Shown here one piece after another: positions 10,514 through 22,349 of a stretch of 64,000 bases of DNA. Every line of letters begins with the position of its first letter. Position 1 is the first letter of the stretch. The translations under genes and the position numbers were made by a program. The DNA is taken from NCBI GenBank assembly GCA_026874595.1, contig CM049315.1, positions 12,278,664 through 12,342,663 of the forward strand, written 5' to 3'. The DNA comes from Sipunculus nudus. Lineage: Eukaryota; Annelida; Sipuncula; Golfingiida; Sipunculidae. The notes beneath the pieces were generated by a model, which was not told the origin of the DNA, made no database searches, and worked only from the letters and a program-made list of their open reading frames with translations.

Positions 10514-12213
10514 TTTATATATAAGAAAACTGATAAAATCCATCGCTGAGAACTTTGTGTTCAGCTCCTGTGTCAGATCCTTCATTCATAGTTCTATTGC
10601 GTCGCTGTGGATTTCCTGAGTCGTGGTTGTCACCGGCTAATGCTAGCAGTGAGGACCTAACAATGACCTTTATTGTTTTAATGACCTTTATCGTTTTAGT
10701 AACTTTTTCATCTGTCGAGAGTAACGAACACTGAATTATCGATGCACGATTTTATTGCAAGAAAGCCTTTCGATGTTTCCCGGGAAAGCATGCTTTGCAT
10801 CTCGTTGAAGTACTTCAGCATTTCTCGCAGTTAATGGCCAACCTTTGTTTCTACTTCATTTTGTCAAAGAAGATTAATACACATTCATGGCGGTCACACT
10901 TTTTTTTCTCTCAGTCCTTCTCTGGAAACCTTGGGCGTGGCAATGTAGTGATGACAAGTACCTGCGACTACTTCCGTACAAAACAGATGGCAAATCCATT
11001 GATAATGACATACATCAGTTTTAATGAGCAAACTCCAACTGCAGCGTACGGTAATGGACCAAACGATCCATTAAGTTAACAGGACTTTCTGTTTTTTATT
11101 GCAGGCGCGTCTAGAAAGTGTCCCATAAAATAACTCTTTTAGGCATGAGCCTTAATCATAAGACAATAAACTTGAGTTGAGTTTCTGGGGTCTGTTGAGT
11201 GATGAGGAGCTCGGTTCCTGGCCATGAGTGGTTCATACGTTGACGGTAAACGTACGGTGACACAGGCGGCTCTTCCCTGGAACATTGTGTGTAGGCGTTG
11301 ATCCATGGATATTCTATTATACTTACACTCAGTTTATGATCGCTTTTAGACTTTCATGGAAAATATACCAAACTATATGGTAAGGTTGCCTTGTACCTAG
11401 TAAACAACTTTTATAACTTTCTTCTTTTCCTTTTTTTATCTCTTCATTCGGGTGTTTTGAAAACGTGAGATGGGCCGACGAAGGAAGATAACTCAACGGT
11501 TGCTTAGCAGCCTTCCGAAAGAAAATCCTTCTAGCTCTTGATTTTCACTATACAGATATTCACAGGAAAAGATCATTTAAAGTTGAAAACGATATTTATT
11601 TAATGAGTTATCTCCTACAGATGTATGCGATTTCGTATTCTCGACAAATATATTAGACGAATATCGCCTTAGTACTTTTTTCCTAGTACTCAGATAATAA
11701 TGTTTAGATTGAAATAAATTTGGTTTAAATCATGATCTACCACTGAATAAGCGCAGATCCCTTTATATTAGATTCCTGCCATTCAGATAAAAAGGGTATA
11801 TAATTGACCATTAAGAAGTGAATCATCATTATAAAATGGAATCTCTCTCTCTGTATATAGAGCTGTATATAGATATATATATATATATCCTAAGTAGGTT
11901 CCAGTGCTTGCAGTATACTGCTCGATTCAGCTAAGGTAGAGCAGATTAACTAAACGTTAAGCACGCTGGAGCATCGTGTTATTACTGGGAGTTTCACGCC
12001 GTTGCCGGTATATCAGTCATGGTCAGGTGTTCAACGCATAATTACATAACTACACCAACCGTCCGTTAACAGATCACATCTGACGATTGCGATAGCATGA
12101 TAACAGGTGTTAATGTGTAACTAACAATTTTCGTAATAAATACTATGTTACAGCTCATGGCATCCCGCTAATAGAGCACTATTGGATTTGTTCTGCAGGT
12201 AACTACACTATGT

Positions 12214-12217
<4 letters not shown>
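10514..12217. other. upstream region of the GPCR gene, non-coding
   Basis: Contains the presumed 5' UTR and promoter of the GPCR, but no TATA box or initiator can be assigned. A short (TA)n lies near 11868-11889. No conserved exon found. Confidence 0.45.

Positions 12218-12310
<93 letters not shown>
12218..12310. repeat. (TA)n microsatellite, about 93 bp
   Basis: Nearly pure TA with one TTT interruption near 12261. Confidence 0.97.
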
Positions 12311-12312
<2 letters not shown>

Positions 12313-13195
12313 TCCAAATAAATTTGCATTTGAATAATGCATTTGCATTATATGAAAAGAATGGGTTAACATGAGACTCTTAAATGCACAGGTAAAAACG
12401 TCAATTTGACTTTCCCATTCAAATGCAGTTAAAAGTGATATCTTAGAATCACAAATATAAAATCTTCACTAAGAATAATGTATTAATAATTAATGATAAT
12501 GCTAATACACCATAGGGTATTCGTTACAAGTTATTCATAAGTAATTGATTACAACATACTAGTATCTTAATATCGGGGGGCAAAATGCAGAGATCATGTG
12601 CAATCATTTACATTTAATATATATCTAATGGATCGGTATTGCAGATTACATATTTATATATTTAACGTTTTAAACTGTCGATCTTTTACAACTCGAGCTA
12701 GAGTATGCGTAACACGTTTGATATATAAAGAATGCAATATTTGAGACGCTATATAATTGGCGCAGCACTCTGCCCAAGGTGTACAAGTATCCCGAGATGC
12801 CCGCGCGTATTGGCTTTATGGATAACTGTATCGCCTGCAGAAAGAGGGAAACGGTATACGAGACGCATATTCGGGTGCTTTTATCGGTTTAAGCATCCTT
12901 TTTTTATTTTTCATATTCTTAGGTCAAAACGGGGGAGAACGCGCCCCCTAAATCCGCCCCTGCAAAGGGTCAAGTCGAGAGGACGAGAATCCTTGCATAT
13001 CAACTGGCACCTCCTATCCTTCCAAATGGCATGTAAACTTCGTCAGTATACTGTTATATATGTATAGTAGTAATGACAGTCCTTTTCATACTTCCTTGAG
13101 TCTAATCGTACGCTCAACCTACGTCATTCGTAAGAAAAATTTCCTCAAGGTTTTCGTCGAAGATCTGTTGTATATGTGTTGTACGATGAATGTGA
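12311..13195. other. non-coding stretch
   Basis: AT-rich; the right end of a possible hAT-type repeat (AAATCCGCCCCTG at about 12951-12963) is visible without a partner. Confidence 0.45.
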
Positions 13196-13710
13196 CTAAA
13201 GCCTATATATTATAGCGTACACGTTACGAAATTTGGATACCATACGATTTTGAAATTTCCTATCACAATGTCGTATCGTAAATACCCAAAATCTGTGTCG
13301 TATTTCTACGTACAGTATACGAATGTCTTTCAGAAGGGGACGGGATAATTACTTCAAATGATGATGAGCAACATGGCTACCGATAAAACTATACATCGCA
13401 GAAAATTTGCTTTATGCGCTTCGTATGCTTATAATTAGATGGCGATGAAGAGAATATACCGGACGGAAAAGAAGGAGATTATTGGTATGGCTTTCACGCA
13501 TGCGTCGGAATTACGATTGCCAGTTACGATACGAAAATTTTGAACATGCTCGAAAAAAATACGATACGATTCGAAGCCAAGAACGTAGGACGTCGTATCG
13601 GATCTCAACATACACGTTGCGATGAGAAGCCAAAATACCAGGATTTCGTGTCGTATCCTGCTTTCTATCCCATCGTATCAAAATTCCGTAACGTGTATGC
13701 TGGGCTTTAG
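13196..13710. mobile_element. TIR element (MITE-like), about 515 bp
   Basis: Left end CTAAAGCC..GCGTACACGTTACGAAATTTGGATAC mirrors the right end, which reverse-complemented reads CTAAAGCCCAGC.. then ATACACGTTACGGAATTTTGATAC. The interior is full of TACGATACGA / TCGTATCGTA motifs in both orientations. Imperfect TIRs of about 45 bp, no coding capacity. Target duplication not resolved. Confidence 0.6.
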
Positions 13711-14298
13711 GCTATCGACAAAACCATGGCGGTCGCAGGAATGATCTAAGACGGTAGAACATTCGTATCATTCGTACGTAATTAGTAGGTTTATCGTAAA
13801 ACAGTCGTAAGGCATCGTGCAACAGACCTACGAGACCGGCCTGGAGTAAAGACTGACCTTCGACGCTGAATTTTTTTAAACATGTTCAAAATTATACGAC
13901 AAGGACAAATGAAATTTGTTCATCGTAGAACACCTGAATTTAAACGAATAATAATCGTCCAGTAGGCAGAACGCATGTGAAATGAACACCCGATCTCCTT
14001 TTGGCAAAAGTGACGTGTACTTTGATACAATTAAAGGGGCCAGATCACCTAGAAATCATGTTGAATTAACAGGAAAAATAGCTTCTACCCGTTAAAATAA
14101 ATTTTAACCTGCCAAAACATTGCCCTGAAACCGTTTGCTTACTACTGTAAACGGATGTTAAAACAGTGAACAAAGGTGTCAACATAAACATAGCGCGTGG
14201 GACTCGCTGTGCATCGCTGAGCTACGACAACCGCCAATCACGAGATGCCTTGACTGACTTGGTCCCAAAATTACATGTTCCCGCTGACTGAAACTTCA
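13711..14298. other. non-coding stretch
   Basis: No gene or clear repeat recognised. Confidence 0.45.
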
Positions 14299-14622
14299 GC
14301 CGTGTACTGACTTAGATCGATCTCAGATGTCAGATCGGTCCTATCGACAACGGCTATGTTCATAAACCACAACATCAGTCGGTGGAAACGGCTTCGAACA
14401 GGTCTCATCGAGACCGGGTTCTCGGTCGCGCCCAACACGCACACTTTGGAGTTCGATCCCAATACAGACCGCTTGCCTGGTCACACGGGAACACAAGCAG
14501 TCCGAAGGAGGCCTCAAAGCTAGACCACGTCGAAAGCAGGTCCCATCGAGACCGCCTTAGAGTCGGTCTAGTCGCCACTTGATCGATCTCGAAACCCGAT
14601 ATATACCTAGTCTGTACACGGC
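14299..14622. mobile_element. possible short TIR element
   Basis: GCCGTGTACTGACTTAG at the left is mirrored by GCCGTGTACAGACTAGG (reverse complement of the right end). Inside, GATCGATCTC, GGTCTCATCGAGACC and related palindromic pieces recur. Only about 15 bp of TIR is convincing. Confidence 0.35.
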
Positions 14623-14639
14623 CTTAGTTTGTTGCGGCT

Positions 14640-14835
14640 CACAATCGGACTTCCGGTCACGCGGCCTTGTCATGGTAAACAGACACGCGTGGACTGTGTT
14701 TACAAACACGATGAGCCATAACAAGGTGTTAAACAGCCGTATGCGAGGTACTGAGACATGTGCTTGGATTGTATTGCTTGGAAACTTTTGTATAAAGCCA
14801 AACTTAACTGATAGTGTGAAAGAATAGAAATAATA
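14640..14835 (+). repeat. dispersed repeat family R4, copy 1
   Basis: Matches 41690-41860: CGGAC.TC.GGTCA.GCGGCC, ATGGTAAAC, TGGACTGTG.TTAC, CCATAACAAGGTGTTAAACA, GGTACTGA and CTGATAGTGTGAAAGAATA in the same order and orientation. Confidence 0.85.
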
Positions 14836-15039
14836 TTTTTTTTTTACAAAGTGCATTATGTTCGGGCCAGTAACTTCATGAATGTACACAATACTGACCT
14901 AATTTCTGGTAGGTACAAGGGGAAATATATAGAGGATTTAAAAAAAAGGATCAATATCAGGTTAGTGGTTTCGATATTATGCAGTCTTAAAGTGTAACGA
15001 TAGGTTCTTAGTGGAAAATTTACGTTTTTTTTTCTCCCT

Positions 15040-15245
15040 TAATATTTCGAAGGAACGAAGTCGTAGTGACCCAATCTTTTTTATGATAGGAGATTTTTTG
15101 GACATCTAACTCTATGTCAAAATTTTAGATTCGTAGGTCTAACGGTTTCAAAACGTACCCTGTTAACGGACGTCGGACGGACGGACCCGGGCAAAGGGCC
15201 ATGACTATAGCTTAGATGACTTAAAGTCAGCTGAGCTAAAAATCA
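15040..15245 (+). repeat. dispersed repeat family R3, copy 2 (palindromic tail)
   Basis: Shares with 3905-4112 the ATTTTTTGGACATCTAA..ATGTCAA block, TCTAACGGTT..AACG, CGGACGGACGG and the terminal CTATAGCTTAGATGACTT / AAAGTCAGCTGAGCTAAAA, which can form a hairpin. Confidence 0.8.
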
Positions 15246-15384
15246 TTTTGATTCAAGACATCATTATGTCAAAATAATTTTGCTTCGCGCAATTTCATTT
15301 CAACTTAAGTAATTTGCTTCTGCACTTCGCGCAGTTTTATTTTAGAACTAATTTTTACTCAGTAATCATTAAAATATCGCATAA

Positions 15385-15640
15385 AATTACAGTTAATTCT
15401 CCAACTCATATGGCATACTGTTGTTGTTCATTCCGAACTGTTTCACAAATACCGGTAGATAACTATTGGCAGTTGGTATAGAGGATAAGCTGAACAATCA
15501 ATGATATTACAATACTGGCAAATATATTTTCATTTCAGTTTTGAACTCTAGAGGTAGTACAGTACATGTACGGATACTTGATGCATATAGGTCTATATTG
15601 AACGTGTGGAACAGCCTCCTCCGCCACCTTAAACGTTAAT
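15385..15640 (+). repeat. dispersed repeat family R5, copy 1
   Basis: Matches the reverse complement of 35030-35280: GAACTGTTTCACAAA, GGTAGATAACTATTGGC, ATTTCAGTTTTGAACTCTA, TACTTGAT.C.TATA and ATATTGAACGTGTGG, ending in CCTCCTCCGCCAC. Confidence 0.85.
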
Positions 15641-16376
15641 TATTGAAATATTTTACTTTCAAACACATCTGTCACCGTAAAAATAAAATACTTCAGACAC
15701 AGGTCTAAGTGAGAGATTGGGGTAATTCACTTTAAATAAATGGTCAGGTCTTATTAACACCGAATTTATTCACGAGTGGTACATACACAGATGAAGTAGT
15801 AGTTCAGGGATTCCTTCCGATGTTCTGGATTGTGCAATACTTTGTATTTAAAAGTGACTATCGTATGAACATGTGGAAATACGCACACGGTATTTTGGTG
15901 AATTAAAAATAGAAGTTAGGTCTTTTGAATTTTAAGTCTTTTAAACATGACGGTATCTTGGTAAATTCATGCAGGGATCGATAGACATTCTTAATACAAG
16001 GTAACTGAATTCATTTCGACTGTACTTAGACATTTTACCACAATTTTTACCCCCACACCCTTCCCTTCGAATGCACATTTGTCTTCAAATAGTATTTCTC
16101 CCTGGTTAATGGCCACGTAGGAATTCTGCAATGTACGGCCTGACCGCCCATGCCAGGTCCGCTACTGACCCGAGGTGCTATTCAAGACTGACAACAAGAC
16201 ATTTCAGTGCGAACGTCTGGGCCGTGTATGAAACCAAGGGGGTATGATACACGTGTTACCAGGGGATTAAAACTTTGAGTCCAAAAAAAGCCTAACAGTG
16301 TGATTTTGCTGCTGTTTACTGAATTTTATCAGATGTTCAGCTCGTATTGCAGGTCGCTGCATTGCTATGTCACTGC
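15641..16376. other. non-coding stretch
   Basis: No exon or repeat recognised. Confidence 0.45.
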
Positions 16377-16382
16377 TATATA

Positions 16383-16429
<47 letters not shown>

Positions 16430-16469
16430 TCTGTAGCTAGACATCCATTGAACCCCCCCCCCCCCCCCC
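16377..16469. repeat. (TA)n microsatellite and C17 tract
   Basis: TA tract 16377-16427 and an uninterrupted run of C at 16453-16469. Confidence 0.95.
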
Positions 16470-16689
16470 GCAAGTAATCCTGGATCCGACTTAGTCTTCC
16501 ATGTCTTTCAGGCCTGTCCATTCTTGTAGCTCTTCGCGGCTCTCTCGGAGCAAAAAAAGAATCGAAGCAGCCAGAACAGGTGCTACAAGGTTAATTCCTT
16601 CATTTTTCGTCATTTTAGGTGAATCTTCCAAAATTGAGTTCCTATTTGAAAGAGTGATTTTGTAGCCTGTTATAACTCTCGCCATGTTT

Positions 16690-17510
16690 TTTTTTAAGTT
16701 CATTACAGGTACACGTGGAGTCTCCCTCCTTACATATAAGGAAACATTTAAATATGCAATGTAAAGAGTATTTTGCGGCACTTTTCACAAAAAGTATGAG
16801 GATTTTCTTTTTCTCAACCACTATTGTCTTACATGTCTTTGCATAACGTAGTCAATTTTGAGGGGTGGGGGTTCACGTGTGGCCTGCTGTAATATTTATA
16901 TTTCTTTTATATTTCAAAATTTGGATATTAACTTGAAGGTCAAAACATTCAAACGTTTGTAACATGCTGATGCCTGTGCGGTGAAAATTTGCATCTATGT
17001 TAATAACCTGCAAAATATAATCTTTAAAATGTTTATCCCCCTGTTGAAACAATTACTATGTAAAAGTCGCATGTATAAACTTTACCAAATTCTGTGGAAT
17101 AAGCAGCGAACCGGACTCAACAGAGCACACACCATGAGTTCGAGTATCAACTAAGGAGCCGTGAGATTATTCATGTTCGATCAAAACCCAAATGGGCCCT
17201 GAAGCCGTGTCTCACTCACAGGCGTATGCGCTTATTAATTTTATTAATTTTTTTTTTTTTTTTTTTTGGGGGGGGGGGGGGCTTGGTGTTATGACCCATC
17301 AGAGTGTAATGATAGAAACACTCCCTCCCTCAGCATAAAAACTTTAGGATGCTATCTTGATCACAGATCTGTCTCTTATTTTTCCTTAAATTATGAATAA
17401 AAAAAAGCAATAAACTGTGGATAACTTTCATTGCGGGGGAATAAAAATAAATATAAAAAAATGAAAATGGAAAAAGAAATAGATAAAATGAGAGAAATTA
17501 CAGCTCAAGG
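16690..17510 (+). repeat. dispersed repeat family R1, copy 2 (interrupted)
   Basis: 16690-16775 and 17268-17470 match successive parts of 970-1310; the 500 bp between them is unrelated and may be a later insertion. Includes a T run joined to a G14 run at 17248-17281. Confidence 0.65.
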
Positions 17511-17598
17511 GTATGTGTGTGTGTTTATGAAATAAGTTGTCCCAACTTCGATCACCCGAATACCCTCCCAGGGTACCCTCCCAAGCCTGCGAGTCACT

Positions 17599-17694
17599 CC
17601 CCCCCCCCCCCCCCCCCCCAAAGATAAATTGCCGCAACTGCCCTCTTCTATCTCTCTCTCTCTCTCTGTCTCACACACACACACACACACACAC
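17599..17694. repeat. C21 tract and (CT)n(CA)n microsatellite
   Basis: Uninterrupted C at 17599-17619, then CT repeats and CA repeats to 17694. Confidence 0.95.
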
Positions 17695-17745
17695 TTGTCT
17701 GACAATTGTTTTTAATTGATAACATCAACTATAATAAATGCATTA

Positions 17746-17751
17746 TTTATT
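17746..17751 (-). terminator. candidate polyadenylation signal of the LIM-homeodomain gene
   Basis: AATAAA on the minus strand about 310 bases after the stop codon; an ATTAAA variant lies nearer, around 17915. Weak evidence in AT-rich DNA. Confidence 0.3.
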
Positions 17752-18058
17752 TCACATTTTGTAACAGACCGGAATACGCATGGACCTGTTTTTTAAAATA
17801 AAGGTTAATTGTGTCTAAAGTAATTATGTTGAAATGTTTAAGTTGTCAGGCCAGATGACAGTATGTCAGTATGTTTGGAACATCTTCTGGAAGTGTATGA
17901 ATGGTTAAATCTTTTAATTAAAATAATGTATACTCAAGGTAAGCCGTGTCCCTGTAACATGTCGATATATAATGCAAATATAAATTCTAACAATACCAAA
18001 GTAAATAGTAAGCATAATATGTACATTAAGGTTTGAACGTCCATTCTACCTTGACAGA

Positions 18059-19171
18059 TCACGACTCTGATAACGAAGGCATGTTTGGCAGCGCGGGGTG
18101 ACCAGCTTGTTTTCTCTGGCGGGCGCGACAGTTCTGGAACCACACTTGTGTTACCCGCTTACTAAGTCCGACTTTACGTGCGATACGGCCCAGTTCCTCT
18201 CCGATAGGGTTCGTGTTGTGAGTAAACGCCAGCTGTAGCAGCTCCACCTGTTCCTGACTGAAGTTTGTCCTCTGTCGTTTAGCTTTGTTCCCTTTTAGTT
18301 CCTCTGGACTTTCACGGAGTGATACACTTGCATGAGCTTTGCATTGTAAACTTGTACCATTGAGCCAAAACGGGTCACCGGTAGATAATAAACGTTCACA
18401 CACCGAGCATGAGAAACACGTCAGATGATAAATATATCCTCCTCCACGCCTGATCCAGTCAGACGGCGCCACCACGCGGGCACATTTGGCACAACGGGTG
18501 CCGTAGATTTCGTTGTAATGATGCTTGCAGTATATTTTACCGTTCTTTACATGGCATTTCCCCTGTGACCCGAGTTGTGTGTTACACCTGCAGCACCGGA
18601 GGCAGCTATCATGCCACAGTAACCCATCCACTCGAAGTATAAAGCGGTCGGAAATATAACCGTGACAGGCTGCGCATTTAGGCTGGTCGGGAGTTACGCT
18701 GATCGGCGATACCGTCGAGGCGAAGGAATCCGAGAACGACCCGGAGTCCTCCGAACTTGGAGAATCGTCCATCCACGGAAACGGATGCATCTCTGAGGTT
18801 TGCTGTTCCGCCGATAGGGGGCGCTGGTAGAAGTTGGTGTTTATCATGTCACGTGACATGTGGCGGGTAGTTTGCTGGTAAGGATGAATCAATTCCGTAT
18901 TAAATCTGATAGAACTGTTACTTATCTCGTCATTGCGGGAAGTACTACCGGGTGACTGCCACTGACAGTGTGTCCGCACGGGGTCTGGAGAAACTGGCTC
19001 CAGCAGCGTTTTGTCGGAACCCTGTTCGGTAACACATGTGTCTTCACTTTTGCAGATTACTAAATCCGATTCTGATACGGTTGGTGGTCGGAGTTCTTCG
19101 GGCAGCTCGGCAGGGGGCGACAGTGGCTCAACCTTCATGGCAGTCTCGGAATCACAGTGTGGTGGCGACAT
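18059..19171 (-). CDS. LIM-homeodomain transcription factor, Arrowhead/Lhx6/8-like, intronless
   Basis: Single open exon of 370 codons from ATG 19171 (the codon before it is GTG). A Ser/Pro-rich N-terminus (1-165) is followed by LIM1 (166-219, C-x2-C-x17-H-x2-C-x2-C-x2-C-x18-C-x2-H), LIM2 (227-280, same spacing pattern, all eight zinc ligands present) and a homeodomain (about 296-355) ending in VTQVWFQNCRARQRK. WFQNCRAR is the helix-3 signature of the Arrowhead/Lhx6/8 subgroup; other LIM-HD groups have WFQNARA, WFQNQRA or WFQNKRC. Nuclear DNA-binding factor, LIM domains for cofactor binding. Oddities: family genes normally have introns inside and between the LIM and homeobox segments, none here; homeodomain helices 1-2 (LAFTHNTNPIGEELGRIARKV) are divergent. 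All key residues are intact and there are no stops, so it looks functional. A retrocopy or a fast-evolving paralogue are the alternatives. Confidence 0.92.
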   Translation of the reverse strand: MSPPHCDSETAMKVEPLSPPAELPEELRPPTVSESDLVICKSEDTCVTEQGSDKTLLEPVSPDPVRTHCQWQSPGSTSRNDEISNSSIRFNTELIHPYQQTTRHMSRDMINTNFYQRPLSAEQQTSEMHPFPWMDDSPSSEDSGSFSDSFASTVSPISVTPDQPKCAACHGYISDRFILRVDGLLWHDSCLRCCRCNTQLGSQGKCHVKNGKIYCKHHYNEIYGTRCAKCARVVAPSDWIRRGGGYIYHLTCFSCSVCERLLSTGDPFWLNGTSLQCKAHASVSLRESPEELKGNKAKRQRTNFSQEQVELLQLAFTHNTNPIGEELGRIARKVGLSKRVTQVWFQNCRARQRKQAGHPALPNMPSLSES

Positions 19172-20595
19172 CACCGCTGTCTGTCAAGTTGGAGGACTAA
19201 TGAAAATTCTGTAGGACTGAAGTGTTCTCTGATAAACGCAGACTTGGTAAGTGTCGTACTGAAAACGTTTCAGTCAGTGACGGTAGGAGCAAATCGTCAG
19301 TTTTAATATACCTGGGCTGAGCTGGTCTCACACTGACAACTTGTCCCTCCCTGAAAACTCGGTGACATGAATGTGATAACAACTCAGCCGAGTACAGAAA
19401 CCCGCAAGCGTGCCTCATCGGCGACATGGTACAACACGTCAGGGCACGTCACTCAGCGTCATGGTCCAATGACCGGCATCGATTGCTGTTACGTCATCAG
19501 GCGGTGATCAAGATGAGTCTTTGGTCACACTAATTAGATAACTACTCTTATATGACAAGCGTCGAAGTAATTAAACTGAACGTGAGCGTGCACGAGTCTT
19601 TACTGATTTAATCATTAGTTATTATTGAATGAATTTCAGTCAAGCAAACGTTTTCCAAATCTAATTTTATTATCATATAACATAATTGCTTTGAAAAAAT
19701 TAATATAGATTTTACATCAAATGAGCCCAATTCCTGGAGGAAAAACATATTTTCTGTATATTTTCCCACTTAAAACATGAGGTTGTGTGATTTGATCAAA
19801 ACAATTGGCACTTCTATGAGCACTCTCTACTCGGCAGTGACGTCACAAACTGGGAAATCCTATGTGACTAAAATTATAGATCTCAGAAAAAGCACAGTAT
19901 TTCTGCCAATGACAATCCCAAATTTTCAGCAGAGAATAAAACGACATGCATTACTAGATCTTAGTTGTTGATAAAATTCAGTCTATGATGTCACATGTGT
20001 ATCAGCCAAACAAATCAGGGCAAAGTCTTGTATCTGGATTAAATCCTTCGTTCACACAACAAACGCACATGGAATAGATTTACTTAACCTTATCAGGAGA
20101 AGGAATTTATCATATTGACAATGGAATACACTATCTGTGACTAAGTTAGAAATTAAAATACATTGTATCAGTACTGTGAAACTAATGAGGAATATCACAT
20201 TCGGTTTAGTAAGTTAAAATCAACTTTTCATCTTGGATGTTTTCATGGATATTATACACATGAATTTATCTTCTTGGTTTGTAGGAATTAAGCTCGTTTC
20301 ATTATTTATGTTGTGAATCGCCACCTTCCTGGTGGCACACTATTGGTTACAAATACTGCCTAGCTTAATATGAGAAAAATCTGTATGTTTAATAGCTTTT
20401 ATCTCAGCTGTTTTTGATAATGAAGATTGAAGCTTCCGCAAAGTTACGTCACGTTCTTCGGTGGCATCCCCCATATCTTACGACCGCAAAGTCCCTTTGT
20501 TCTTTTATAAATAATTCATTTCAATTATCAAGCAAATATTTTGAATAAAATTTGGGGGGGGGGGCGGGGCTTGGGGGTAACAAACTATTCTCTCG

Positions 20596-20597
<2 letters not shown>

Positions 20598-20632
<35 letters not shown>
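20598..20632. repeat. (TA)n microsatellite
   Basis: 35 bp of uninterrupted TA repeat. Confidence 0.95.
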
Positions 20633-20633
<1 letters not shown>

Positions 20634-20701
20634 TACATCGTAGACCGATTACCTGCATTGTTTGTATAATTAGAATCTATTAAAAATTTTAATTTTGTTC
20701 T

Positions 20702-20892
20702 CAGTAGCGGAATGGGGGTGAGGGGGGGGGGAGGGGGGTAGGTGTCCAGGCGGTATGGGCCCACCCCTTTTCGGCCACCGTAACCTTTCGTAAGGGTTTC
20801 AAACCAATTTTTTTAGGCCTTGACTTTTCCTTGTTTAATCCTTTTTTCCTGGATTTTGCCCTTTCCTTTACAAGTCCCTGGATCCGCCCCTG
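20702..20892. mobile_element. possible short hAT-like element
   Basis: Begins CAGTAGCGGAATGGGG and ends with the reverse complement of CAGGGGCGGATCCAGG. Terminal CAGxxGCGGA match is hAT-like, but flanking 8-mers do not match, so it may be truncated or chance. Confidence 0.4.
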
Positions 20893-21439
20893 GGTCTGAT
20901 GCGAATCCTTTCGGTCAGTTTCGAGCGTTAAGGTAAAACATCAAATATATGCACAAAGAAAGTACCAGACTCGTTATGTCTGAAACAATTTATTCAATTC
21001 TAATCAGAACGTGCGTAAGCAATGATTAACCTTAAGGGGCAATGTTATATACAGGGCATGAATGATCTGTCAAGCTAAATTTATACTAATAAATTACTTA
21101 GCAGTGAAGACCCAGCCATCCGACAAAATCATTTAGAGCAGACGGATATATTATATATCATGTAAATTAACATATTATCACTTATATAAAGAAGGGCAGG
21201 ATTTATATGAGACGATACTGTTGATGTAATTGTAGACTTATGCTGACGTGACTTACTGCACCTTGCTAATGAGAGACCATGGGCGCTGAGGGAGGACATG
21301 CCTAACACAGTGTGATCAAGGACTTGCAATCTATTTAAAAAAACATGATACTAATTGTATTGTGATCTTTTCGTCATCAAACGTACGGTGCCAAACACGG
21401 GCAACCCTGTACCAGGAGAGGCTGAAATGTTTCACATAT

Positions 21440-21670
21440 TTAATTAGACCCTAAATAATACACCCAGTACACGATGTTAAATATGGTGAAGGCGATAGGA
21501 AACAGGAATCGTGACAGGTAGTCCACAAGAACTGCAGGCTCAGTTGAACTGAACAGGCGGCGTACACGGCTGGTGGCACACGGGGCTCCCTCAGGACTGA
21601 CCTTGGCACCAACAGATGGTCCACTGGCACTGCTGCTGGGCAGTTTCGATTCTTCTTTACCAGGACTCCC
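21440..21670 (-). CDS. Cys-loop receptor B, last exon: M3-M4 loop and M4
   Basis: Begins GSPGKEESKL after acceptor TTTTTTTCTCGAAG, phase 0, and ends with the TAA at 21440. Encodes a Ser/Pro-rich end of the cytoplasmic loop, then DYLSRFLFPIAFTIFNIVYW, the M4 segment, and a six-residue extracellular tail. The cytoplasmic loop of the whole protein is short (about 60 residues). A 72-bp (TA)n tract lies directly upstream of the pyrimidine stretch of this acceptor. Confidence 0.95.
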   Translation of the reverse strand, partial: GSPGKEESKLPSSSASGPSVGAKVSPEGAPCATSRVRRLFSSTEPAVLVDYLSRFLFPIAFTIFNIVYWVYYLGSN

Positions 21671-21680
21671 CTTCGAGAAA

Positions 21681-21685
<5 letters not shown>

Positions 21686-21757
<72 letters not shown>
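21686..21757. repeat. (TA)n microsatellite next to a splice acceptor
   Basis: TA tract with one G interruption; begins 16 bases upstream (in transcript sense) of the exon start at 21670. Confidence 0.97.
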
Positions 21758-22349
21758 AACACCTGCCAAGCCAACCAAAGGTTATGCCTAAATATAATAC
21801 CTTACAGGTGAAAAAGTTAAATTGTAATGTGAAAGAGTACGTAATTAGCAAAATTGTTAACAGTAAAAAAAACCTATTATTGAGGAACTAGCGGCCCTGC
21901 AAGCATCTCACGGTCTTGATGAAACCGCAATCTTTTGGGATATTCAAATGTTCCTTAACTCAAAATGAGATGTTAATAGGATGAAAAATAAGGCGGCCGA
22001 GGTATATTTACTGTTTAAGGGCTAAATGACACACATAGATGTTCATAATGATAATAGTTCAGTAGTCCGGTGTCTATCAAAAGGCCTAAGACTGATATTC
22101 AGATTTAAATTAAAAATGTATACTTAAAAAATCAATAACAGTTGTCAATATGGCCGCTACAAAGGCGCAAAGGCCGGATTCTTTCATCAAAGTTAAGTCA
22201 TCATACGTCATTGATTTTTATAAATGATCCCCCCCCCCGCACAAACACGGGTACCAGAAAGAAAATATCAATGCAGTCGATGGTTTGCTATTATTGGACA
22301 AAAGAAAGTCCAACTGCAAAAAAAAAAAATCCTAAAACACCTATTGCAA

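Larger units (their letters stand above)
19172..21439. other. upstream region of LIM-HD gene / downstream of receptor B
   Basis: No exon recognised. Holds the presumed LIM-HD promoter (no TATA box assignable), a (TA)n at 20598-20632 and a possible hAT-like element at 20702-20892. Confidence 0.45.

Noticed and set aside
21573-21891. Tyr/Ile-repeat proteins across TA tracts (also near 16390, 26700, 35500)
   Set aside because: Pure consequence of translating (TA)n.
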